From Leptasterias polaris (Eukaryota > Echinodermata > Asteroidea > Forcipulatida > Asteriidae): a DNA stretch of 64,000 nt. The DNA is taken from NCBI GenBank assembly GCA_037783415.1, contig JAZGTN010000011.1, forward strand, positions 248,001 to 312,000, in the 5' to 3' direction. The position numbers were made by a program, and so were the translations under genes. The notes beneath the pieces are model-generated. The model saw only the letters and a program-made list of their open reading frames with translations. It ran no database searches and had not been told where the DNA came from. Positions 23,713-34,517 of the stretch are shown piece after piece (position 1 is the first letter of the stretch; each line of letters opens with the position of its first letter).

Positions 23713-24910
23713 ATTGAAAAACTATCCGCAAGCAATTAGTGAAAGCAGGCTTTGAACTGTCAATTTCTGTCATTTAAAAAAATTATAAATAGCGGCTTGA
23801 ATGAGTGTATTCCCTTCCAAAGTAAAATCATGTACCATTTCTTTTGTGGTGTTTCTTGAAAACCAATGGATCGTTATGGATGTACTCTTACAAAAAACCA
23901 ACGATTATTCCCACTATTATTCCTTTATGATACGGTATTTCTTGACAACAAGTGAGGGGATTTGAATGAACAACTTTTCCCAAAAGCATGATGATGAATT
24001 CGAGCTAAAAAAAAGTATTTTCTCATTTTAAGCAAAGGTTTACTGTCAGAATTTAATGCTTGAAATCTAGAGAAAATTATATATTAAAGTGAACAAAGAT
24101 GATTATAATGTAATATGAAACGAGCTTCCATTAGAGCTTGATCTTCAAAAACACAAATTGACATGAACAATATATTTCAGATATTGGTGAAAATACTACC
24201 GTATATAAGGCAAAATTACTTTTCAAAAATGTATATTACTATAAAATATGTAAATATTACTAAAATACTAAAGAGCTTACTGATAAGAAACGTGTATATT
24301 ATTTGTTACAATGCGAAATGACATGTGTATAGTACAGGGTCCTGACCAGTCAGCATGGTGGAACCTGAGAAGGCGACATTAATTCCTAATCCTAAGGATC
24401 CAACTTAGAAATTAGCTCAGTTTGGAGTATTGGTGGTCTGAAAACAAAATAACAAAAACGTTTTGTATTAAAAGAGTTCGGACTATTGATTGACGGTTAA
24501 TTGCGAACCAATTTTATTCCTTTTTATTAGTTTAAGGAAATTGAAACGGTAATGGTATGCGGATTGGATTCGGCATCTGAAAGAATCGAGTCAGTTGGAT
24601 CAGTCAAGGATAACAATAATCATTAAAATATATTGTGTGAACCTTCGGTCACATTTTGGACTTAAAGTTTCACAAATCGTCACCTTTCCATTTGACTTGT
24701 ATAACCCCCCTAGCTCCCCCACTATTTTTGAGATTATTTTTTGTGACCTACCCTTCTGTAACTTTTTATTAAAATTCAATTTCATATTAATTGCCAAGGA
24801 CTTACTCTTAAAGAGAACGTGATGAGCGGACTCAAAACATATCAAGAACCAGAGTGACCTAACTGAGTAATCAATTCAATTCACCAAAGTGGTCCAACTG
24901 TGTGTTACGC
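23713..24910. other. Intergenic stretch, nothing recognised
   Basis: AT-rich. Open frames near 24595-24845 overlap on both strands and show no gene features. Confidence 0.4.
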
Positions 24911-25287
24911 TTTAAGGCACTGAACACGTTTGGTAATTACACAAAATATATATTAGCATAAAAACTTACTTGGTAACAAGCAACGGAGAGCTGTTGATAG
25001 TATAAAACATTGTGAGAAACCACTCCCTCTGAAGTAACGTAGTTTTTGAGAAAGAGGTAATTTCTCACTAAAATAATAAAAGACTTCATGCATGAAGCGT
25101 TTTATTAAGCATCTGAAAGCACACAAAATTGTGCAACAAGGGTGTTTTTTCTTTCTTTATTTTCTTGCAACTTCGATGACCGATTCAGCCCAAATTTTCA
25201 CAGGTTTGTTATTTTATGCATATGTTGGGATACACCGAGTGACAATACTGGTCTTTGATAATTACCAAACATGTTTAGTGCCTTTAA
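24911..25287 (-). mobile_element. MITE-A, complete copy
   Basis: Bounded by TTTAAGGCACTGAACACG and CATGTTTAGTGCCTTTAA. The interior is the reverse complement of the 10435-10814 copy and contains the inner hairpin GACTTCATGCATGAAG..., which the other copies also carry in part. Confidence 0.75.
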
Positions 25288-25429
25288 CAGGTACACCCGG
25301 CGTCAAGTACACTCATGAAAACCGAGTTCTTAGAGTACGGTTTCAGACAATCCATTTGGAAAGATTTTTTTTCTTTCTGAAATTCCACATCAAAATTTAC
25401 AGTTTCTAAAAAGGTAACCCAGTATTAAA

Positions 25430-25860
25430 GCTAACACAATGCAACAGACTGAACTAAACAAAATACTTAAAGGTGTAAGGGTTATATACTTTGCCATGAT
25501 CCCGAACAAAAGTTGTGTAATTTCTATCCAAAAGCTTCATTGTTATAAAGATGGTGATGGTAGCCAAGCATCCTGCGAAATTATTTCGTTTGAAAAGCCC
25601 AAGTTGATTATAAATCAATAAAAACATTTGAACCTGAGAAACGATTAATGCATGAATCGTTTCTCAGATTGTTGAGGGTTGGTGTCCGTTTGCAAATATT
25701 GCGGCTGGAGATAAGGTTGGTACCCAGTGTCACATCGCTAAACATAGGCCTAGATGGATTTTACCTTCTTCTGAAAAAAGCGTGCCAGTTTTTGTGCTAT
25801 TTTCTCGACAAGTAAACACTGCATTCAGCTGAAACTTTCACCTTGATTGTATATATATAT
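25430..25860. repeat. MITE-D-like repeat, copy 1
   Basis: Colinear with 62390-62700: TTGTTATAAAGATGGT, AAGCATCCTG.GAAATTATTTCGT, an internal hairpin (here GAAACGATTAATGCATGAATCGTTTC-type arms around 25638-25665), GGTACCC, and CATTCAGCTGAAACTTTCAC. An AT microsatellite ends it at about 25850-25868. Confidence 0.55.
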
Positions 25861-26054
25861 ATATATATTTTAATTGTTTGTGCTAAACATCAGCAGTAGG
25901 CCTTCAATGACAAAAACCACACGATTACCCTACCTTTAAAGTAATTTAGTATTCTGTTTTTCCAAAGAAATAAGCTATCGAGTCACTGTATCTTCTTTTG
26001 ATTCTAGTCATTTTAAATCGAATCTGCATTAGATAATGATGATGACTGCTGAAT

Positions 26055-26977
26055 TCAATTAAACAGTCCGATGATAAGGCTGAATGATGTAACCAGCAGA
26101 GCCAGTGGACGAAACTTTGAAATCACGGTTGGTGCTCTTGAGGGCGTTGTCAGTGTGGCCTCCACTTCGGGTGTGGTTTCTGGTAACTTGTTGGGTGTGG
26201 TGTCGGGAATTGCAGGCATAATTGGTTGACATATCACCGATATGGGTGTTACCTCCAGTCACAGTGACTGGGCCAATATAACAACTGCTCTCCCTGTTTG
26301 GAAAGGCTGGGGAGGAAATTATACATTTGAAATGAACATTTGCGGTCCAAGTTTGTTCTTTGGAATATTTCCCTTCGTAGGTGACAGCGTCCTCCGTGAA
26401 GGTCCACTCGGAGACGACATCTGCACCTCCAGTGGTCGTGATAGCCATCTGCGCCGATGGATTACTTCTCTCGTTTGTGCAGCTTATCGTTTGCGTGGTT
26501 CCTTGTTGTACAGTGAATTCACCAGCAGGGGTGCAACCGGGGTACCTTTCATCAGGAAAGAATCGAACCTGAAAGGCTACAATTTGGTTTGCCAAGCTGT
26601 TGCCGCCCGCGTCTTCCACTCTGCACTCGTAACTGTTTTCCGTTTTGTCAATGTTGCTGATTGTGATACGTTCGCTCCTAGATTGAGACGTTGACGACAA
26701 AATGTCCAGTGAAATTCGGGAATCAAGACTGACCCCGTTGCTTGCGAGGATAGGATCTTCCGATCCCAAGGGACCTTTTCTATCCCACTCGATATAGTAG
26801 CCCGGCTGTAGGTTGGTACGGTAGCGTCATACACTGCAGTTGTACATTATCGCCCTCGTTGATGAATGTCATTGGTGGTGTAAGCACTACCATCGGCTGT
26901 GCGTTGGCGCCAATATGGTGACTCCATAGAAAACACAACACACATATCAGGAAACTTTGAAGACTAGACCCGAACAA
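26055..26977 (-). pseudogene. Single-exon Ig-domain surface protein with two frameshifts
   Basis: Read from 26977 leftwards: a signal peptide (F-L-I-C-V-L-C-F-L-W), then a first Ig-like domain (L-Q-C at the B strand, Y-I-E-W-D, and Y-E-C-R-V-E-D at the F strand), a second Ig-like domain (I-S-C ... F-K-C), a Thr/Pro-rich stalk (P-D-T-T-P-N ... P-E-T-T-P) and a hydrophobic C-terminus (L-A-L-L-V-T-S-F-S-L-I-I-G-L-F), which fits a GPI-anchor signal. No single frame covers this: one shift is needed at about 26797-26803 (a GGG run) and another near 26235-26245. Ig genes usually have one domain per exon, so a single exon suggests a retrocopy, or two assembly indels in an intronless gene. No poly(A) remnant is obvious. 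I cannot name an orthologue. Confidence 0.6.
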
Positions 26978-27479
26978 CCATTGTAAATAAGGTATCTTTG
27001 CACTCCCGTATTGGTGTACAAATTTTCAGACTTCCTAAATTTGTTTTTCGGTCAAAATGGTGCCTTTACACGAGGGCAATTGGGGGAATGTCAATGTTAA
27101 TGCACAATAGCTATACCGGATGGCTCACCAAGCAACGAGGTTGCCGCGTACCCTTTTTCTGCACTAACGAGTATTGGGGCATTATCCATGCAAGATCAAA
27201 TTCAATCGATTATTATGTTAATTTGGCACAAACAACGGCTTCTTTAAAATACCTTTTCTTTTATTATACGAGTTCGATTTCGAACAGGTTCCCTTTCGAT
27301 GTCCCTCAAAATCAGAAACGAAAATGAAAGTGCAGGAAAGAATGCTAACATGAGGTGTTTTTGTTATATGTTTTTAAATTTTTCTGGCCTTACTCAAGCG
27401 AACAAGAAACTCGTAGTAGTAAACTACAGCTAAAGTTCACAAATTGTGAGCAGGGGGCATGTTTATAAGCATTATTATT
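26978..27479. other. Intergenic, nothing recognised
   Basis: Contains the region upstream of the Ig-domain gene. The 109-codon plus frame at 26998-27327 shows no domain. Confidence 0.35.
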
Positions 27480-27965
27480 GTGAATCCTGCATATGAAAGA
27501 CTGGTCTGATTGGGCTAAAACGACAGAAGTGGGTAGTGAGTTCCAAAGCCTGGTACAGGATGATAATATTAAGGATCGCTGATGTTGAGACGTGTGTGGT
27601 TTGGGGATGATGACAGTATTTGGATGTTGTGTACATGACTGTCTATAGAATCGGCGTGTTGTTTGTAGAGGAAGTTTGAGACTGTCAAGTGGATGGGGTA
27701 AAATACAGCACTGAATTGCTCGTCTATACGGTGGCTAAGGGGCTGAATACCGAGCTCTGCATACAGATTTAGTGGAATGAAAAGCAAAGCTTGGTTTTGG
27801 AGTCTGCCGAGGATCTCCAGTTCCCCAAACTGGACTGCAATATTCCAAGTTAGGTCTGATGTGAATGACTTATAGATGGTAGCAGCCGGCTCTACAGCCT
27901 GGGTGGGTTCTTCCACTTTGCTTTCCGCATCATATCTAGTTTTCTGCTGGCGGCTATAGAGCAAG
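27480..27965 (-). mobile_element. LINE C-terminal fragment, frameshifted
   Basis: The minus strand encodes a stretch resembling the end of non-LTR retrotransposon ORF2: L-G-I-Q-P-L-S-H-R, then F-L-Y-K-Q-H-A-D, I-Q-I-L-S-S-S-P. After a one-base shift near 27570 it continues R-S-L-I-L-S-S-C-T-R-L-W-N-S-L, the usual 'trs..WNsLP' ending of these proteins. The catalytic domains are absent. Confidence 0.55.
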
Positions 27966-28746
27966 GTTACTTAAATGTTGTGTCCAAGAAAGTTTTGCAT
28001 CCAGTGTCACCCTCCAAAATCAATTTCGTCGTTGTAAAATATTTTGAATATTGAATAGCTTCCAAATATCAACAATTTGAAGGAAAAAAACCCCGGTTTG
28101 TTTGCATAACTGTAATAATAGTGGATTGACTATTTAGAAAGATGACTGAATAGATTAGACGGAGATATTGTTTTAATTTAATTTTTATTTTTATTCTGCA
28201 TATAAATCAACCGCTCTGTTAAGGATTTCAGTTATTTCAAATATAATACGACTTAAAAAACGGCTGTGATTTTTTGGAGAGATCGGTCGCTTCATCTCAG
28301 GATGCATGGAGTCTGGAGCCTGGAGTGGAAAGTACAGCCATGTTCGAAGTAGCGGCTACGACTGTGGCTTGATTGCCATGGTAACATGGTCGAGTCATAG
28401 GGCGCCCTTAGAAACAGCCGTAGCCGCCTAGTCGAACAATCTACAAACTACGAGTATGATGTTTGCTAGGCCAAGTAAAAAAACTAAAGAGTTTCTCGTA
28501 CCCGCCCGCCTCCTTTTTTGCCGCCGCCTCCTTTTTTTACTATTGACTATTTTCAGAAAAAATAAAAAAATTAAAAATAAATCTTAAATCAGATTTTTTA
28601 AGATTTAAAGCTGAAATCATTTTTGGGGGATAAAACTTAGTGGCATCTCTGATATTTTGAATCTCCTGAATCCAATTAGATGGGCCGAAATATCAGCTTT
28701 GCCTCAAGAATTCCCAACTTTCTCATTTCAATATTCTCAGGTGTGC
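27966..28746. other. Intergenic, nothing recognised
   Basis: AT-rich with a few purine runs. No exon or repeat end could be supported. Confidence 0.35.
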
Positions 28747-28870
28747 AGTCCCTAGCTAGTTGAGGGCTAAAAGTGTGATTCTCCTGACTTAATGCAAAAC
28801 ATTAGTTAGTGGCCTGACGTTTCGACCCTAGCAGAGTCTTCTCGAAGGCTAAATGACAAGACAACACACA
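28747..28870. repeat. Single arm of a foldback family (CCTGACGTTTCGACCCTAGC)
   Basis: Contains TTAGTTAGTGGCCTGACG, TTTCGACCCTAGCAGAGTC and GGCTAAATGACAAGACAACA, shared with the foldbacks at 39728-39790 and 55985-56118. Only one arm is present here. Confidence 0.5.
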
Positions 28871-29377
28871 TACATGCATACAAGGGTGACAAGAGGACTT
28901 AATATACATGTATCATCAGTGTCTTGGCACCAAACCCAGCTGGGCGTTCTTTTCAGAGCGGACAGCAACTGTTGTCGAATCGAAGCATCACCTTCGATGG
29001 TGATGGTGCTGCGATTTTGCAGTGAAGGGTCTTACAAATCATTTGTTTTGTCATAAATTGCATCAGTATACTCAAATAGCACAATATCTGGAATATTTAG
29101 CATGGCGGCCATCTTAAAATAGCTAAAAATTGAAAAATAGTAAATAGTAACGCCCTGCCTCTTCCTTTTTTTGAAAAAGTCCGGACGAGAAACTCGTTAC
29201 TTTCTTTACTTGGCCTTACGAAAGCCCATTAGCGCCAACACTTAAAAATGTCCAATCTATTATACGGAACCCCAACCGTTACTACGGATTCACGTTTGTG
29301 GATCCTTCAAAAGGGATTGTGATTTCTCAATAGCGGACAGAGGGACAGGGGTGGGTGGGGGAAATGAATAAATCAGG

Positions 29378-31234
29378 TTGCAGACCAGCGGCGTAACTAA
29401 GGTAAATTTTTAGGGGGGGCACAAGGGGGGGGCACCATTTTTTCTAGGGGGGGCAATGCTGGCAAATCAACTATAGATTCCTTTGCACTTTTTAAAAACT
29501 GGATCTTAATCTACGCAATGGCGGGTTCCAAACAGCCCCTCAATTAAGCCAAAGGGAATATTATAGTCAATTTACAAAGATTGTTTTTCTTCTTCTTCTT
29601 TTTTTCTTTCTTTTTTTTCTCTCTTCTTTTTCGCACATCTAGAACCATGCAGTTACTGTTTGAATGTGTAGAAATAACTCATAACTGTTAACAAGGGATT
29701 GCGAGACCGGAGTCTTTTTTTTAATGGGGATTTATGTATTTGGACGACCAGGTGCTGCAGCATTGCAATAACATAAAGTTACTGGGCATTTTCATCCAAT
29801 CGGACCTTAAATGGGACAAACAAGTCGGCAGCATGGTTAAACGTGAAAAATAGTCGTTTGTACGTCCTTCGCACCCTCAGATACTATGCGCTTTCAAAAC
29901 ACGATCTGACTACAATTTACACTAGTTTTGTGAGACCAGTACTTGAGTATGCTACACCAGTGTAAATACAGAAGAGAGCTTGTAAGATCATTCTTGGGGA
30001 TGCCTACACAGGATACACGGATGCACTTGAACATTTGGGACTCATCTCTCTTGAAGAGAGACGTGAACAATTATGTTATTCATTTGCCAAGTCCATGGAA
30101 CTTGATTCTTCCCGTTTACATCATTTACTCCCTCAAACCAAGTCACATGGTTATAATACCAGATCTGGTCCCTCCCACCGCCCTGAATTCACATGTAGAA
30201 CTCAACGTTATAAAAATAGCCCCATTCCCCACCTTACTCGTATTTTAAACAACAATTAAGCTCAATGCCAGTTCCTTCCACTTTTTTCAGTCATAAGAGT
30301 CGCTAAAAGGAGTCATAACATGTGTTTTATTGCCTGGTTTCAACCATACTCTCTAAGTCATTGTTTAAGTTCTCCTTTTTCATACAATTTTTTTAAAATT
30401 ATCGTTGGTTTCCTTTTTATTGTCACCCTTTATTTTAATTTTGTCTTGCTTAAGACCTCTTTGCTTTCTCTGTTAATTCCAATCTTGTTTTTTGTATTTA
30501 AAGTTTTTTAATGTGTTCATGTTCTAATGTTTTAATTCGGCCTCTGGCCGCGAATACATTTTTTATTGTGAATAAACCATTTCAAATCAAATCAAATCAA
30601 AAAAAAAATTATTTACTACACACTTGGGGCCATGCACAGTAGGCCTACTAATCAATGTTGAAAACTTTGATTTTTTTTCGAAATTGTTTTGACCCATCCG
30701 CCCCCCCCCCCCACCAATTTCTATTTTTACATATTGACAAACTACACTGAAGAACAAAGTAATGTCTCAAATGAAGCAGATATTTTAAGAGTTTTCAATG
30801 GCTTTTCCTTATGTACTTACGATAAATGCAACGGCACCCAGCACGTAGTGTAGCTTCATGTGACACTACCGTACCGTATTTAACGTGGCAGACTGTGGCA
30901 GAATGGGGCGCGCGGGCGAGGAGTCATCATACAATTTGCGAACGTGATTTACCGTACTCTGAAGACTTGGTAAAAATAACAACTGTCCATTGCAAAGGTA
31001 CAACAAATATGTGTAAATAGAAAAATAGATTGAAACATTAAGTTATACGCCACCAGTGCTCCATAAAAGTTTATAGAACTTCACAGTTTTTATTCTTGTA
31101 ATTATTATAGTATCAAAGGTTCAAATTTCAAATGGGGGGCACCCGGGGGGGGGGGGCACCCGGGGGGGGGGGGGGCACCGACATCAATTGGGGGGGGCAC
31201 GTGCCCCCCCTTTAGTTACGCCACTGTTGCAGAC
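29378..31234. mobile_element. hAT-type DNA transposon with 8-bp target duplications
   Basis: The element proper is 29386-31226 (1,841 bp). Its ends CAGCGGCGTAACTAAGG and CCTTTAGTTACGCCACTG are inverted repeats beginning CAGNGGCGTA, as in many hAT elements. It is bordered by perfect 8-bp duplications TTGCAGAC at 29378-29385 and 31227-31234. Long G runs lie just inside both ends (29412-29455 and 31133-31200). No transposase frame remains, so it is non-autonomous. Its interior holds a 5'-truncated LINE (29725-30609). Confidence 0.85.
29725..30609 (+). mobile_element. 5'-truncated LINE nested in the hAT element
   Basis: Frames across 29760-30259 encode an RT C-terminal region: L-L-G-I-F-I-Q-S-D-L-K-W-D, L-Y-V-L-R-T-L-R-Y-Y, F-V-R-P-V-L-E-Y-A-T-P-V, then H-L-G-L-I-S-L-E-E-R-R and P-H-L-T-R-I-L-N-N-N before the stop. 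At least two frameshifts break it (near 29845 and 29962). A 3' UTR follows with AATAAA at about 30571 and an (AAATC)n/A-rich tail at 30582-30609, a typical LINE 3' end. Confidence 0.75.
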
Positions 31235-31529
31235 AATGGAGCAGGCAATTTATGAGGTTGTGGAATACCACAAGACTGAAAAGTTTCTCTATAATTGTTC
31301 ACTTCTGCAACAGCAATATAAGATTTGAGGCAATTTTTAGATGTAGCAAATCGATACACAATGTATTCGTCAGTCCGCGGTATGGTGTAGTGAAGACAAG
31401 AAGTCTCTGATTCACCAGGCGAAGCTAGAAGCCCCATTTTATATCGTGTCAATAGTGAAACAAAGCAGGACATTAGTTCTTATCTGCTCTATAAACGAAC
31501 TAACGAGGTACTAGCCAACTTTGCCCAAC

Positions 31530-31680
31530 CTTCTTTTGTGGCAGTAGATAAACAGCAGGACAAGTTCTCAACAGGACAAGTTCTCTGATTTTCAGGATAA
31601 GTTCTTACAAGAACAATTCTACAAAGCATGGAAATATTATCACATGGTGTTCCTGCAAAACTAATATAAACATGGGCAGC
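31530..31680 (+). repeat. Single arm of the GGACAAGTTCT/ACATGGTGTTCCTGC family
   Basis: GCAGGACAAGTTCTC, AGTTCTTACAAGAACAATTC and CACATGGTGTTCCTGCAAA match the right arm of the large foldback at 61295-61967 and the fragment at 48895-49030. Confidence 0.5.
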
Positions 31681-31734
31681 AGCAAATATACGGTAGATTT
31701 ACCCAGCCAATTTCAGCAAAACGTCATTCAATTT

Positions 31735-32150
31735 CATTAACACGCATTAAAATTCAAGCTTTCTCCCTATTCCACTCAAACTAGGGTTTATTTTTAGCTA
31801 TTATAGCATTCAATTTTGTTTTCGCGCACACATGATGTCGTTTTTCTCATTCAGATTCGTTTCAGTCATTCTATTTCATTTATAGGCATTTAAGACTACA
31901 ACAACCTATTATTTCAACAACCTATTTTAAACTTGATAAAATTGAATGGTAAACCAGCTCTTGCTGCTGGCTTTTACGAAATTGAATGAGTCTTGCGGCC
32001 TAATGAAATTGAATCATCTTGTTTGACCAGTGAATGCTAAACTGGTGAAAATTGAATTGCTCCTTTTGACTGTAGAATGCTGATTCAACGGAACATTCAT
32101 TTTCAAATGAAATTGAACGAGCTGGTTGTTAAAATGAATGGGGAAAACCT
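31735..32150 (+). repeat. Interspersed repeat with AAATTGAATG motifs, copy 2
   Basis: Colinear with 5440-5860 (see that entry for the shared blocks). Its AAATTGAATG units are more numerous and better kept here. Confidence 0.55.
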
Positions 32151-33491
32151 GTATTAAAAATAACATTACAAATCTGTTCTTTCATTTAACACCACCCATT
32201 GTTTAAATGCAAAATAATACTACAGTTAATAAACCAATCATTGTGTGTTCAATGTATCCAAATAAATAATATATGTTTATTTTTAATTATAAGAGGTTTA
32301 AACACGCTGGGGAATACGACGATTAGGAGCAATTTCAGTGACCAAACTCTTTTGATTAAAATATACAAATAGGGGTAAAATCAGAACAATTTGTGCATAT
32401 AGTTCAAAATAATGTGCAGCATGTTTGAAGATTGAGGTAATTAGAAAAGCAGATTAAAACCAAAACCAAAGTGTACAGAAATACACAAGAAAAAGAAAGA
32501 AGGAAAACCAATTACAATTCTGAAGTGATATCAGGGAACAGATTTCGGTGGAAACAAAACTAAAATACAGTTGTATATAAAAAACAATTACAGAAAATCA
32601 CATTGCATTGATTAAAATTGATTAAAATATAATATGGGAGACATTTGTAAGGGAGGGGTATAGGGGGATTGGAGGAAAATGGCAACAGAAAAGAAATTAT
32701 TAATTCACAGTGCATTGATTGAAAAATGTCAAGTAAATGACGAGGCGTTTGAGCTGTTGCGTGAACACCTGAGTGAGTTTAAACATGTGAGGGTATAAAT
32801 GGACAACACCAAATCCAAAATAGAACTGTAGACGTGAATCAAGCAAAACGAAATCAGATTGTATTGAATCAAGAAAATACATTAAAATCGCTAGGTTTTG
32901 GGCATGAAGTTCTTAGGGCCGTGTCACACGAGGCAGTTTTGGGCATGAAGTTCTTAGGGCCATGTCACACGAGGCAGTTTACAGGCAACTAGTTCTAGGC
33001 AATCGCCAAGAAGAAGAGGAACTCAGATTTGAATGTTCACATATTTTTCTTGGGGATCGTATTTGTCTTGGAGAAATTGTTTGAAAAATTACTCATGTGC
33101 TACCAAAGTGGTCTGGTAGCATGCACAGCAGTTGGTTGCATCCAAGTTGCCTGTAAATTTAATAGAACTAAAGGGCATACAAAACCATGCCACACGGGTC
33201 AGACATGAAGCATTTGTGGCCATTGAGAAAATGGTGCCGACCCATCATATAACACAGGTCACGCACCAGTTCACACACTTCCATCATTTTTTAAGTGGAC
33301 ATCTGTATGTGTAGAGGTCGCTTATGCCCCCCCCCCCCCCCCCCCCTAAATTTAAGAGTATTATGCCCCCTCTAATTTTTCAATAGCTGCTTGACAACGC
33401 CTTTGTTTCAACAGCCGATTTAGACCAATCAAAAGGTTGGAAATACCTCAATGAGTGGGTATGGGTCTCTCACCCCACAGCAGTCCCCCCC
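32151..33491. other. Intergenic, with a 41-bp tandem duplication and a long C run
   Basis: A 41-bp unit starting TTTTGGGCATGAAGTTCTTA occurs twice in tandem (32896-32936 and 32937-32977, one mismatch). A run of about 20 C lies at 33329-33348. No gene is seen. Confidence 0.5.
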
Positions 33492-33582
33492 ATACTGGAT
33501 GATGTGACGGTGAGATAAAGACATATGATTAAAAGTTAAACACCCAACTCACTGTGATTCCTTATTCCATCCTTTTATACAG
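33492..33582. repeat. 91-bp perfect direct repeat, left copy
   Basis: Identical, base for base, to 36704-36794. It begins ATACTGGATGATGTGACGG and ends CATCCTTTTATACAG. Between the copies lie 3,121 bp that include a broken LINE. Confidence 0.9.
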
Positions 33583-34517
33583 GTATGTGTATTTTAATTT
33601 GTATAATCTAATAAGTTCATAAACTTAAGATTGATATGGTATTATTCTAAACTTGTTTAAACTCAAGGATAGGAGAGATTTATCTACTCACATTTAGCTA
33701 TAACTGTCACCAAGAACCATGATGTGTCACGTAGGCCTATGCTTTACTGATTGGGTTGAAACATGGTTAAGCTCAAGAGTGTACTGAATTGATTTAGACT
33801 TTTATTCCATTTCCTTATTATGTTTTGATTAATTAACTTGAGTTTCTGATAGCTCATATTCTATAGAAATGTTTGATGCTAAGAATTGTGTTTTATGACT
33901 TTTCCCAACTATGCATATTTCTAGAGGAAAAGCAGGGGTAGTTCCCCCATCTTTTATAAGTTTAGTTGTACAGTACTTTATGTATGTAGATACACCTGTA
34001 CAAAAGACCACCATGGTCTGAAACAGTAACTCTAATACAGAAAGTCTAGCAGGGCCATCAACTTAAACCCCTGAGGGCTTGGTCAGTAGCTCTCTTTAGC
34101 CAAGATAGCCTGGGATAGCCTTGCTGCCTGAACAACCTTCTTTGTTTTATTTGATAAGAGGCAAGTGCCAGGTTAGAAAGTGACTGCCTAGTTTTAGCCA
34201 AGTTGATTTTGTTTATACCAGACCCAAGACTTTGCTCATGTCCCAGTAGGGTTTGTTTATGTGTTTCTTTATCCTTTAAAGTTAATGTGTTTCTTTGTTT
34301 TGACTATTTGGCAAAAACACTGTGATTGCTTTACTTGTGGAGTTTAGTTTCAGACGTGAACAGATGTAGTCAGTATCAATAGATTTCGACCTATATAGTG
34401 TATAATTATGTTTATTGACACTCCGAGTCTTTGTTTATTGCAAATGATACTAGGATTGAAGTGAGGCAGAGGAAGTGATTGTCAAAACAATGACAAGTTT
34501 CTAAGTAAATGTTGAAG
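33583..34517. other. Unidentified sequence between the left direct repeat and the LINE
   Basis: AT-rich with no coding signal. It may belong to the same insertion as the LINE, since both lie between the 91-bp repeats. Confidence 0.35.

Noticed and set aside
26242..26694. 150-codon plus-strand open frame
   Set aside because: It is the antisense shadow of the Ig-domain coding sequence.
27569..27964. 131-codon minus frame as a novel host gene
   Set aside because: Its end and the adjoining frame fit the C-terminus of non-LTR retrotransposon ORF2.
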